Assembly (NCBI GenBank): GCA_934700265.1
Contig: CAKUXH010000042.1
Coordinates: 1-9,328, forward strand
From: an uncultured Opitutales bacterium
GTDB lineage: Bacteria > Verrucomicrobiota > Verrucomicrobiia > Opitutales > UBA9783
Direction of reading: 5' to 3'
DNA length: 9,328 nt
The notes beneath the pieces were generated by a model, which saw only the letters and a program-made list of their open reading frames with translations, was not told the DNA's origin and searched no databases. The translations under genes and the position numbers were made by a program. Positions 1 to 6,294 of this stretch are shown piece by piece; position 1 is the stretch's first letter; every line of letters starts with the position of its first letter.

Positions 1-53
1 GGATTAATCATACTATTCAGGATGTAAATCCGATGTTGATGTTTAGAATTTAA
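1..53 (+). CDS. C-terminal tail of an unidentified upstream gene (partial)
   Basis: Only one forward frame is open from the window edge. It reads INHTIQDVNPMLMFRI and stops at TAA 51-53, two bases before the cysS ATG. The tight spacing, and the lack of a ribosome-binding site of its own for cysS, fit a real upstream gene whose translation is coupled to cysS. About 17 residues are too few to name a family, and an open frame this short could be chance. Confidence 0.4.
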   Translation, partial: INHTIQDVNPMLMFRI

Positions 54-55
54 GA

Positions 56-1483
56 ATGAAATTAGTTTTATTTAATACACAAACTCGAGTTTGTGATGAG
101 ATAGAGCCTGAAAATGGGAAAATTTTTGGGGTTTATTGTTGTGGACCAACTGTTTATGGACCTGCTCATGTTGGAAACTTTAGAACATACGTTATACAGG
201 ACACAGTTTTACGATTGCTTAAACTTCTAGGTATTAAGTTTTGTTATGTTAGAAATTTAACAGATGTTGATGATAAGACAATACATGGTGCACAATCAGA
301 AGGTCAATCTTTGAAGGATTATACAGAACATTGGACTGAAATTTTTGAACGTGATTGTGAACGCTTAAATTTATTAAAGCCAGATGTTACTCCTAAAGCA
401 ACAGAAACAATTGATGTACAACAAGAATTAATTCGTATATTGATTGAAAAGGGGTGTGCTTATGAACGAGGAGGATCAGTTTATTTTAGAATTTCTTCGT
501 TTCCTGATTATGGTAAATTATCTCATTTAGATTCACGTACATTACAGACGCAGGAACAAAATAGTGCAGGGCGTTCTAATGATGCGGATGAATATGATCG
601 TGAACGGGTTGCTGATTTCGCATTATGGAAAGCTTATAAACCTGAAGATGGAGATGTTTTTTGGAAGAGTCCTTGGGGAAATGGGCGTCCTGGATGGCAT
701 ATTGAATGTAGTGCCATGTCGCATAAATACTTAGGTAGAACGGTAGATTTGCATGCAGGAGGTGTGGATTTGTGTTTTCCTCATCATGAAAATGAGATTG
801 CTCAATCGGAAGCAGCTTATGGAGGTCCTTTTGTAAAACATTGGTTGCATATTGCTCATTTGAAAGTTGAAGGGCAAAAGATGTCTAAAAGTTTGGGTAA
901 TTTGTTTACTTTAGATATGTTGCAGGAAAAGAAATACGATGCAAATGTTGTTCGATATGCTTTATCTGCTGGACATTATCGTCAAGCATTGAATTTTACA
1001 TTTGATTTGCTGCAATCTGCTCAAAGTGCTTTACATCGAATTCAAAATTATGTTTTGAAAATTTTGAAACAATGGAATATAACTACAGATGCATTTAATG
1101 AATTATGTGAAAATGTTCAGTTACCAGAAAAATGTACATATTTTCAAGATTTCTTTAAAGCGATGTTAGATGATGTGAACACGCCTAAGGCATTAGGTTT
1201 TTTATTTTCTTTCTTGAATCAATATCCCTGTGGTACTGCAGAAAAAGATGATATGTTTTTATCTGAGTTGGCAGCATGTATGTTTTCATTGGGTATTAAG
1301 ATTGTGTCTCAAGAAAAAAAGATTTTTGTTCCGATTCCTGTTAAGCGGATGGCTGAGCAACGTTGGGTAGCTAAAAAAGCAAAAGATTTCCAAAAGTCAG
1401 ATGAAATTCGGCAAATATTATCAGATATGGGTTGGATTATTCTTGATTCTAAAGATGGTTATCAGGTAGTGCCCAAAGAATGA
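56..1483 (+). CDS. cysS: Cysteinyl-tRNA synthetase (CysRS, class Ia)
   Basis: This cytoplasmic enzyme activates cysteine with ATP and charges tRNA-Cys. The 475-residue protein is complete and close to the usual length of about 460. The class I HIGH-type signature appears as HVGN at 38-41, after the CGPTVYG motif whose C29 is the first zinc ligand. GWHIEC (C218) and FPHHENE (H243, E247) supply the other expected zinc ligands that select the cysteine thiol. KMSKS is intact at 275-279. The C-terminal part (about 320-475) is the more divergent anticodon-binding region, ending in the typical segment with AKKAKDFQKSDEIR. The start follows an upstream stop by two bases and has no Shine-Dalgarno motif (ttaagaATG), so coupled or AT-rich-leader initiation is likely. 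The TGA stop is followed directly by an in-frame TAA. No sign of decay. Confidence 0.97.
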   Translation: MKLVLFNTQTRVCDEIEPENGKIFGVYCCGPTVYGPAHVGNFRTYVIQDTVLRLLKLLGIKFCYVRNLTDVDDKTIHGAQSEGQSLKDYTEHWTEIFERDCERLNLLKPDVTPKATETIDVQQELIRILIEKGCAYERGGSVYFRISSFPDYGKLSHLDSRTLQTQEQNSAGRSNDADEYDRERVADFALWKAYKPEDGDVFWKSPWGNGRPGWHIECSAMSHKYLGRTVDLHAGGVDLCFPHHENEIAQSEAAYGGPFVKHWLHIAHLKVEGQKMSKSLGNLFTLDMLQEKKYDANVVRYALSAGHYRQALNFTFDLLQSAQSALHRIQNYVLKILKQWNITTDAFNELCENVQLPEKCTYFQDFFKAMLDDVNTPKALGFLFSFLNQYPCGTAEKDDMFLSELAACMFSLGIKIVSQEKKIFVPIPVKRMAEQRWVAKKAKDFQKSDEIRQILSDMGWIILDSKDGYQVVPKE

Positions 1484-1547
1484 TAAATTTTATAAAAATT
1501 AATTTTTTTTCTTGAGCAAGTTGAGCTAAGTAGATTTTTTAAATTGT
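1484..1547 (+). other. cysS-glyA intergenic spacer with weak AT hairpin and direct repeat
   Basis: An A/T-only inverted repeat, AATTTT-ATA-AAAATT (1486-1500), is followed by a T run at 1503-1510. It resembles a very weak terminator but has no G-C pair, so read-through from cysS into glyA is likely. The hexamer TTGAGC occurs twice (1512-1517 and 1521-1526), nine bases apart. Neither copy has a good -10 box at 16-18 bp, so I do not call a promoter. There is no Shine-Dalgarno motif before the glyA ATG. Confidence 0.3.
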
Positions 1548-2798
1548 ATGAGCATTCCTGTACAATCATTAGATTTATTTGATCCAGAAATTGCTGACTT
1601 GATTCGGCAAGAAAAAGTTCGTCAAGATTCTGGTTTGGAACTAATTGCTTCTGAAAACTTTACATTACCTGCCGTTATGGAAGCTGTTGGTAGTATTTTA
1701 ACGAATAAATATGCTGAAGGATATCCACAAAAACGTTACTATGGGGGATGCTACTGTGTTGATCAAGTTGAACAGCTAGCGATTGAGCGTGCTAAGCAGA
1801 TTTTTGGAGCCGAGCATGCGAATGTTCAACCTCATTCAGGGACACAAGCAAATGTTGCTGTTTATCTTTCGGTTTTGAAGCCAGGAGATAAGTTGTTAAC
1901 AATGCAGTTAGATTGTGGTGGGCATTTATCTCATGGTTATTCTAAAAATATCAGTGGAATGCTTTTTAATGTTGTTCATTATGGGGTTGATTTAAATTCA
2001 GGGTTGATTGATTACGATGGTTTAGAAGCTGTAGCTATGCGTGAGAAGCCGAATATGATTACTGTAGGAGCTTCAGCTTATCCACGTATTATAGATTTTA
2101 AGCGAATGGGTGAGATCGCTAAAAAATGTGGGGCATATTTGTTGGCAGATATTGCACATATTGCAGGATTAGTGGCAGCTGGCTTGCATCCATCACCTGT
2201 ACCTTATGCAGATTTTGTAACTACGACGACGCATAAAACTTTGCGAGGACCTCGTGGTGGACTTATTCTTTGCAAGGAATGTTATGCAAAAGCACTCGAT
2301 TCAATTGTTTTTCCTGGGACACAAGGAGGACCATTGATGCATACAATTGCTGGCAAAGCAGTTTGTTTTAAACAAGCATTAATGCCAGAATTTAAGGTAT
2401 ATCAACAAGCTATTATTGATAATACAAAACGGCTTGCAGAACATTTTAAATCTGAAGGATATAAACTGGTAAGCGATGGAACGGATAATCATTTATTTTT
2501 AGTAGATTTGAGAGTTTCTCATCCCAATTTGACAGGTAAACAAGCCCAAGAGTTGCTAGAAAAGAATAAAATTACTGTTAATCGCAATACAATACCAGGG
2601 GAAACACGTAGCCCGTTTCAAACGAGTGGCTTGCGTATTGGAACTGCTGCGGTAAGTTCACGAGGTATGGGGGTAATTGAGATGGACTTGATTGCAGATT
2701 TAATGCATCAAACTTTAAATGAGGCAAATTCAGAAGGTAGCGATGAAATCAGAAAAAAAGTTGAAGCATTGTGTCGGCGTTTCCCATTGCCATATTAA
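1548..2798 (+). CDS. glyA: Serine hydroxymethyltransferase (SHMT)
   Basis: This PLP enzyme interconverts serine plus tetrahydrofolate with glycine plus 5,10-methylene-tetrahydrofolate, the main source of one-carbon units for purines, thymidylate and methionine. The 416 residues match the usual bacterial length (about 417). Visible family marks are ELIASEN near 31, KYAEGYP at 54-60, H126 in GGHLSHG (stacks on PLP), D201 and H204 in DIAHIAG, the Schiff-base lysine K230 in [14 protein letters not shown], and the carboxylate-binding arginine R363 in SGLRIGT. Two otherwise conserved stretches are altered: YYGGCYCVD around 64-72 (usually GGCEYVD) and LDCGGH at 121-126 (usually xHGGH). Both add cysteine, but neither removes a catalytic residue. 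It follows cysS by 64 nt on the same strand and ends inside the terminator hairpin shared with convergent sctC. It is the short bacterial form, not the longer chlamydial one. Confidence 0.97.
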   Translation: MSIPVQSLDLFDPEIADLIRQEKVRQDSGLELIASENFTLPAVMEAVGSILTNKYAEGYPQKRYYGGCYCVDQVEQLAIERAKQIFGAEHANVQPHSGTQANVAVYLSVLKPGDKLLTMQLDCGGHLSHGYSKNISGMLFNVVHYGVDLNSGLIDYDGLEAVAMREKPNMITVGASAYPRIIDFKRMGEIAKKCGAYLLADIAHIAGLVAAGLHPSPVPYADFVTTTTHKTLRGPRGGLILCKECYAKALDSIVFPGTQGGPLMHTIAGKAVCFKQALMPEFKVYQQAIIDNTKRLAEHFKSEGYKLVSDGTDNHLFLVDLRVSHPNLTGKQAQELLEKNKITVNRNTIPGETRSPFQTSGLRIGTAAVSSRGMGVIEMDLIADLMHQTLNEANSEGSDEIRKKVEALCRRFPLPY

Positions 2799-2830
2799 AA
2801 TAAGCCATCTTTAAGATGGCTTATTTTAAT
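2794..2830. terminator. Bidirectional intrinsic terminator between convergent glyA and sctC
   Basis: The arms ATTAAAATAAGCCATC (2794-2809) and GATGGCTTATTTTAAT (2815-2830) form a perfect 16-bp stem around the 5-nt loop TTTAA. The centre GCCATC/GATGGC is G-C rich and the outer stem is A/T rich, so each strand has a U-rich 3' arm. It can therefore stop transcripts from both glyA (+) and sctC (-). The 5' arm contains the glyA stop codon (2796-2798), and the sctC stop lies 7 bases beyond the 3' arm. Confidence 0.9.
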
Positions 2831-2836
2831 ATCTTA

Positions 2837-4777
2837 TCATTTTTTTAGGTGAGACATACGAATGCGTTCAGAAGGTTTTAAGAAAGTAGATGGAGTTTCA
2901 AAAAGGCCGCTGTAATGATCTTCACTGGCAGATAGGTGAATGATCTTGGGCGTTATTAAAAAAAGTCGTTCAGAAGTTTCTTTATCTTTGGTTGAGTTTT
3001 TGAAGAGGTGTCCTAATATAGGGATATCTTTAAGTACAGGTACACCTGAATTTCCATCGGCGTAATGTTCCGTAAAGTATCCACCAATGAGAACACTTTG
3101 TCCTTCATAAACAATTGCTTGAGTAGAAATGTTTGAAGAGCTTACATTACTTTTATCTTCAGTTGTTGCTCCTGGGGTAATCGTTTCATCTTTGATATCT
3201 AATATAAGTTGAATTTGTTTGGTATTGTTTTGTGATATAAGGTGAGGTGTAACGTGTAATTTTGTGCTACCTGTTATAGAATATAGATCACCGCTTTTTG
3301 TACCTTTAATGGGCAAGTAGTAGGTTTGTGTTTGTTCCATAAGGGCGGCCATATTGTTCATCGTGATAACAGAAGGTCGAGCGAGTATTTTACTTTGGTG
3401 TTCACTTTCTAAAGCATTGATGGTTGTTAGGAATTCCCTGCCGTTAACAATGCCTTTCAGACTAAATGTAAATTTATCGTCGGAGCTTTTATCGTTAATA
3501 GGTTGAAACTCTATGGAATGGGATGTATTTTTACTTTGAAGATTTAATTGTTTTATTCCCAAAGAAAGTCCGCAGTTTTTGCTAACGTTGACAATGGCAG
3601 CTTGAATTTCAATAAGTTCTAGAGGTATATCTAACTTCTTAATGATGTTTTCATATAAAGGAAGATTTTTTGTGTAATCTTTAACAACAATAGCATTTTG
3701 ACGTGTATCGGTTGTGATTAAGCCGCCTTCGGGTAATATTATCTGTGGAGCTTCTTCATTGTCGTTTTTGGTAGGTTCTTTTTCTAAATCTTTTACAGAT
3801 TTAATTCTTTGTGCATTGGCAGTTTGTGAGTGTGGAAATGTAGATTTTTGTTCTACAGTTTTGCCTAAGATGTTGTTAAGCATTGTGGCAACTCCTGGAA
3901 TGGTTAAATTTCCAATGGTTTTGTCATCTGCCCAAGCATGCTTTAAGGTAAATACTTTGATATCTTGAACATCCATATCTATGCTTTTATAAAATTGCAT
4001 GTTTTTCGTTGTATCTTCAAAAAATTGAATCATTTTAGGTGCACCACTAACAACAATGATTCCTGCTTCTTTCATAGGGTTAATACCAATATTGGAACCA
4101 TAAAAATCTAATTGAGTTGTTAAATTTAAAAGGGGATCTATTTGATGTGGATGTATTTTTAAAATTTTTGTCTCAATTTCTCCGGATTCATAAGCGTATA
4201 AAACATGGCCATCAAAAAACCATAGAAGTCCATAGGTTTTAGTTAATTGATTCCAAATGTTTATGGGATAAGCTTTTTCAAACGATTGATGAACTTTTTG
4301 AGTATTTTTTTGAAGTTTATCGCTTAAAACGACGTTGACGTCTTGCATTTTGCAGAAATCTTGAATAACTTCTCCGAGTGTTTTATCGCGTAAATAAAGA
4401 TAAGATTTAGTGGATGGCCAGAATTGATGGTCAATAATGGGGATGTTTAATGAAGCAGTATCAATCGATTCGTTATTTAATAATTTGTTCTCTTGAATAG
4501 GATTATCATAGGATTTTTTAGTGCAAGATTCTATGATTGGTTCTTGGTTTGGTTCTTGGTTAGATACTGATTTATCGTTTATAGGTGTATTATATGAAGC
4601 GTTTGTTTGTAATGGCGTTTCGAATTTATCATTAGAGGGTAGGGGAGTACTTTCTTTTAAACTAGAATTCGGAATTATTGCTTGGTGATCTGTGATATTT
4701 TTGCTTGCTAATTGGGCGTTTAATATCACAGCTAGAAAGCTTAAAAAAAATAAAAAAATATGTTTAAAAAACTTCAT
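2837..4777 (-). CDS. sctC: Type III secretion system outer-membrane secretin SctC (YscC/InvG/CdsC family)
   Basis: The product should form the multimeric outer-membrane ring of a T3SS injectisome. The 646 residues begin with a hydrophobic signal peptide (about 1-24, cleavage near NAQLA), then a Ser/Asn/Pro-rich linker (about 27-112). The N0 domain (about 117-200) carries LRDKTLGEVIQDFC and GLLWFFDGHVLYAYE, the T3SS-type form of this domain. N1 (about 203-262) has GIIVVSGAPKMIQFFEDT, and the next domain has VFTLKHAWADD (275-285) and IPGVATMLNNILG. A charged low-complexity insert (about 305-345) precedes TDTRQNAIVVKDY. The secretin core (about 385-615) shows EIQAAIVNV, ILARPSVITMNN, YEGQSVLIGGYF, SGVPVLKDIPILGHLF and ERLFLITPKII. 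These features favour SctC over GspD or PilQ. The ATG has a good ribosome site, AGGAG with 7-nt spacing, that overlaps the stop of the preceding small gene, implying translational coupling. No other structural T3SS gene is in the window. No pilotin-like gene is seen. Confidence 0.93.
   Translation of the reverse strand: MKFFKHIFLFFLSFLAVILNAQLASKNITDHQAIIPNSSLKESTPLPSNDKFETPLQTNASYNTPINDKSVSNQEPNQEPIIESCTKKSYDNPIQENKLLNNESIDTASLNIPIIDHQFWPSTKSYLYLRDKTLGEVIQDFCKMQDVNVVLSDKLQKNTQKVHQSFEKAYPINIWNQLTKTYGLLWFFDGHVLYAYESGEIETKILKIHPHQIDPLLNLTTQLDFYGSNIGINPMKEAGIIVVSGAPKMIQFFEDTTKNMQFYKSIDMDVQDIKVFTLKHAWADDKTIGNLTIPGVATMLNNILGKTVEQKSTFPHSQTANAQRIKSVKDLEKEPTKNDNEEAPQIILPEGGLITTDTRQNAIVVKDYTKNLPLYENIIKKLDIPLELIEIQAAIVNVSKNCGLSLGIKQLNLQSKNTSHSIEFQPINDKSSDDKFTFSLKGIVNGREFLTTINALESEHQSKILARPSVITMNNMAALMEQTQTYYLPIKGTKSGDLYSITGSTKLHVTPHLISQNNTKQIQLILDIKDETITPGATTEDKSNVSSSNISTQAIVYEGQSVLIGGYFTEHYADGNSGVPVLKDIPILGHLFKNSTKDKETSERLFLITPKIIHLSASEDHYSGLFETPSTFLKPSERIRMSHLKK
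4539..4562 (-). repeat. sctC: 12-bp tandem duplication inside sctC
   Basis: The plus-strand unit GGTTCTTGGTTT is repeated immediately with a single last-base difference. In SctC it encodes the tandem peptide NQEP-NQEP (about residues 74-81) in the low-complexity linker between signal peptide and N0 domain. The in-frame 12-bp unit looks like a recent slippage duplication and changes linker length without breaking the frame. Confidence 0.75.
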
Positions 4778-4781
4778 TAAA

Positions 4782-5177
4782 TTACTCCTGAGATGGGAAG
4801 AAACGATCTTTAATGGTTTCTGTATTAAGGATGAAATCTTCCCATAAAGTTGTTAAGTTTTCTGAGTATAGGTTTTTTGAATTAATTTGTTTGCGTAAAT
4901 ATAAGTGTTGGGTTTTTGAATCAAAAAAAAGGGTTTCATCTAAAAATGTCATTCGTTTTAAATTGAATTGCAAGAGTTGACTCAGCTTTTGGCTTATTTG
5001 CGGTGTATTTTCAAGTTTTGGTCCTAGAGAACATTCCCAATAGAGTGTGTGGTTAAGTTGATAAAATTTGCAGATATGACCTTCATAGGTATATAAAATT
5101 TTTCCTTCTTCTTTTTCAGAAGTTTCTTCAAATATAATCTGATTTTTTAATAAAATTAAGCATTCTTGTAAATTCAT
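4782..5177 (-). CDS. Small CesT/Tir-like type III secretion chaperone (putative)
   Basis: This 131-residue acidic protein has no signal peptide or membrane segment, so it is cytoplasmic. I do not recognise it by clear sequence identity. The predicted order fits class I T3SS chaperones (CesT/SycE fold): helix 1-14, strands in about 26-52 (ILYTYEG, KFYQLN, TLYWECSLG), helix 61-77 (ISQKLSQLLQFNLKRMT), two strands 80-97 (ETLFFD, HLYLRKQI), and C-terminal helix about 105-125. Such chaperones dimerise and keep effectors or translocators unfolded for export. The start has a good Shine-Dalgarno motif (AAAGGA, then aacgag, then ATG). It lies 4 nt upstream of sctC, whose ribosome site overlaps its last codons, so the two are surely co-expressed. 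A pilotin is unlikely because there is no lipoprotein signal. The function rests on size, predicted fold and neighbour, and could be wrong. Confidence 0.6.
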   Translation of the reverse strand: MNLQECLILLKNQIIFEETSEKEEGKILYTYEGHICKFYQLNHTLYWECSLGPKLENTPQISQKLSQLLQFNLKRMTFLDETLFFDSKTQHLYLRKQINSKNLYSENLTTLWEDFILNTETIKDRFFPSQE

Positions 5178-5333
5178 CTCGTTTCCTTTAATTTTATTAT
5201 GACAAATTTTTTTTAAAATGTCTATAAAAGATTTTTGTTTGAGATAAAAATATAAAATAAGGTGTATTTTTGATTATAAGCTTGACAATGAGTCAATTTT
5301 TTAAGTTTCTAATATATATAAAAGAATTTTTGG
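5178..5333. promoter_or_regulatory. Divergent intergenic region between the T3SS pair and rplM
   Basis: This 156-nt, very AT-rich region should hold the promoters of both divergent units. The dyad TTGAC-AATGA-GTCAA lies at 5282-5296. Its left arm extends to a perfect TTGACA -35 box reading toward rplM, and its right arm reads TTGACT toward the T3SS genes. Neither has a -10 box at 16-18 bp: toward rplM only TAATAT/TATATA at 5310-5320 is seen (too far), and on the minus strand TATAAT at 5278-5273 is only 12 bp away. The dyad is also followed by T6, so an RNA hairpin is possible. It could be an operator, overlapping -35 boxes or a weak attenuator. No open reading frame or structured RNA is convincing here. 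Confidence 0.35.
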
Positions 5334-5765
5334 ATGAACACAACGTTAGTTACACAGACAAATGTAGCCGATAAGAAGTGGTATCTTATCGATGCAAAGG
5401 GTAAAATTTTAGGTCGATTGGCAGTGGAAATTGCTAATATTTTGCGTGGACGCAACAAGCCTTTATATACAGCACATTGTGATACAGGTGATTACGTCGT
5501 CGTTATCAATGCTGAGCAAGTAAAAGTTACAGGTCACAAGGAAACGGATAAGACATATGCTGCTTATTCTGGGTTTCAGCGTGGTTTACATGTACGTACA
5601 CTAGATGAAGTTCGTGCTAAACATCCAGAGTTTATTATCATGAATGCTGTTCGTGGTATGATGCAAAAGAATCGTTTAGCTCGTCAAATGTTAAAAAAGT
5701 TGCGTATTTGTGTAGGTGAAAACCATCCTTATGCAGCACAATCGCCGATTGCATTGGATAAGTAA
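5334..5765 (+). CDS. rplM: 50S ribosomal protein L13
   Basis: This primary binding protein of 23S rRNA acts early in large-subunit assembly. The 143 residues fit the family (about 142). Conserved marks are KKWYLIDAKGKILGRLA near 14-30, AVEIANILRGRNKPLYT, DTGDYVVVINAEQVKVTG at about 51-68, AVRGMMQKNRLARQMLKKL at about 103-121, and the C-terminal HPYAAQSP. The middle part is shortened and divergent compared with the proteobacterial form (GLHVRTLDEVRAKHPE). The leader aaaagaatttttggATG has no clear Shine-Dalgarno motif, unlike rpsI downstream. It forms the near-universal pair with rpsI, 17 nt apart. Confidence 0.97.
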   Translation: MNTTLVTQTNVADKKWYLIDAKGKILGRLAVEIANILRGRNKPLYTAHCDTGDYVVVINAEQVKVTGHKETDKTYAAYSGFQRGLHVRTLDEVRAKHPEFIIMNAVRGMMQKNRLARQMLKKLRICVGENHPYAAQSPIALDK

Positions 5766-5782
5766 ATAAGGAGAACATTGTT

Positions 5783-6184
5783 ATGGCAAACGTAAAAGTT
5801 GAAGAATTTGTAACCGTAGGACGCCGTAAGGCTGCTGTTGCCAAGGTTCGTCTTTCTAAGGGAACGGGTGTTTGGGCAATTAATGGTAAAGAACTTGATC
5901 GTTCAAAATTATCTGATGAAGTAAATGCTTTATTGGTAAAACCTTTTCGTACCGTTGGAGATGAAAATGGTGTAAATTTCCGTGCATTTGTTTCCGGAGG
6001 AGGATACATGGGCCAGGTTGAGGCTATTGTTTTAGGGATAGCTCGTGGTTTGGAGAAGATGAATCCAGAATGGCGCCCATTGTTGAAAAAGGCTGGTTTG
6101 TTAACACGTGATGCACGTAGCAAGGAACGTAAGAAGCCAGGTCGTCCAGGAGCTCGTAAGCGCTTTCAGTTCTCGAAACGTTAA
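5783..6184 (+). CDS. rpsI: 30S ribosomal protein S9
   Basis: This small-subunit head protein has a basic C-terminal tail that reaches the P-site tRNA. The 133 residues are of normal length. Visible family motifs are TVGRRKAAVAKVRL (about 11-24), GTGVWAINGK, FVSGGGYMGQVEAIVLGIARGL (about 69-90, where the usual GG-GQ-AI-GIARAL pattern is recognisable), LKKAGLLTRDARSKERKK (about 100-117) and the invariant end ARKRFQFSKR, intact to its last arginine. Translation starts at an ATG with a strong AAGGAG 9 nt upstream. It is co-transcribed with rplM and followed by an intrinsic terminator 22 nt after the stop. Confidence 0.97.
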   Translation: MANVKVEEFVTVGRRKAAVAKVRLSKGTGVWAINGKELDRSKLSDEVNALLVKPFRTVGDENGVNFRAFVSGGGYMGQVEAIVLGIARGLEKMNPEWRPLLKKAGLLTRDARSKERKKPGRPGARKRFQFSKR

Positions 6185-6205
6185 TTCAAGAATTATTTTA
6201 TTTAA

Positions 6206-6235
6206 AAGGAGGCTCGAAAGAGCCTTTCTTTTTTT
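6206..6235 (+). terminator. Intrinsic terminator of rplM-rpsI
   Basis: The stem AGGCTC (6210-6215) and GAGCCT (6220-6225) has a stable GAAA tetraloop. It can be lengthened by two G-U pairs with the flanking GG and TT. A T-rich tract runs to 6235. It sits 22 nt after the rpsI stop and about 20 nt before the next promoter. Confidence 0.9.
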
Positions 6236-6255
6236 ATATTTTTAATAAAAACCTA

Positions 6256-6284
6256 TTGACGATATTTGAAATTACAGGTATAAT
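6256..6284 (+). promoter_or_regulatory. Sigma-70-type promoter of the DJ-1/M42/PpiD-like operon
   Basis: A -35 box TTGACG (6256-6261), a spacer of exactly 17 bp and a perfect -10 box TATAAT (6279-6284) make this the best promoter in the window. Transcription should start near 6290-6292, only about 3-5 nt before the ATG at 6295. The mRNA would then be leaderless or nearly so, which agrees with the absence of a Shine-Dalgarno motif before that ATG. Confidence 0.8.
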
Positions 6285-6294
6285 TATCATCGTA

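Noticed and set aside
3714..3968. 84-codon open frame on the plus strand inside sctC
   Set aside because: It is fully antisense to a well-supported secretin domain, with no ribosome site and no recognisable protein features.
2837..4777. Type II secretion (GspD) or type IV pilus (PilQ) secretin
   Set aside because: The N0 form GLLWFFDGHVLYAYE, the KHAWADD and IPGVATML motifs and the coupled CesT-like gene fit SctC; no gsp or pil genes are nearby.
5268..5296. Minus-strand promoter TTGACT...TATAAT for the T3SS pair
   Set aside because: The two boxes are only 12 bp apart, too short for a sigma-70 promoter; kept only as a note in the intergenic entry.
5638..6123. Long open frame on the minus strand across the rplM end and rpsI
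   Set aside because: It lies antisense to two certain ribosomal-protein genes, its translation resembles no family, and its length follows from the codon pattern of rpsI.
6256..6294. TTG start that would add 13 residues to the DJ-1-like protein
   Set aside because: The TTG is the first part of the -35 box of a near-consensus promoter, and the ATG at 6295 begins exactly where DJ-1 family proteins start.
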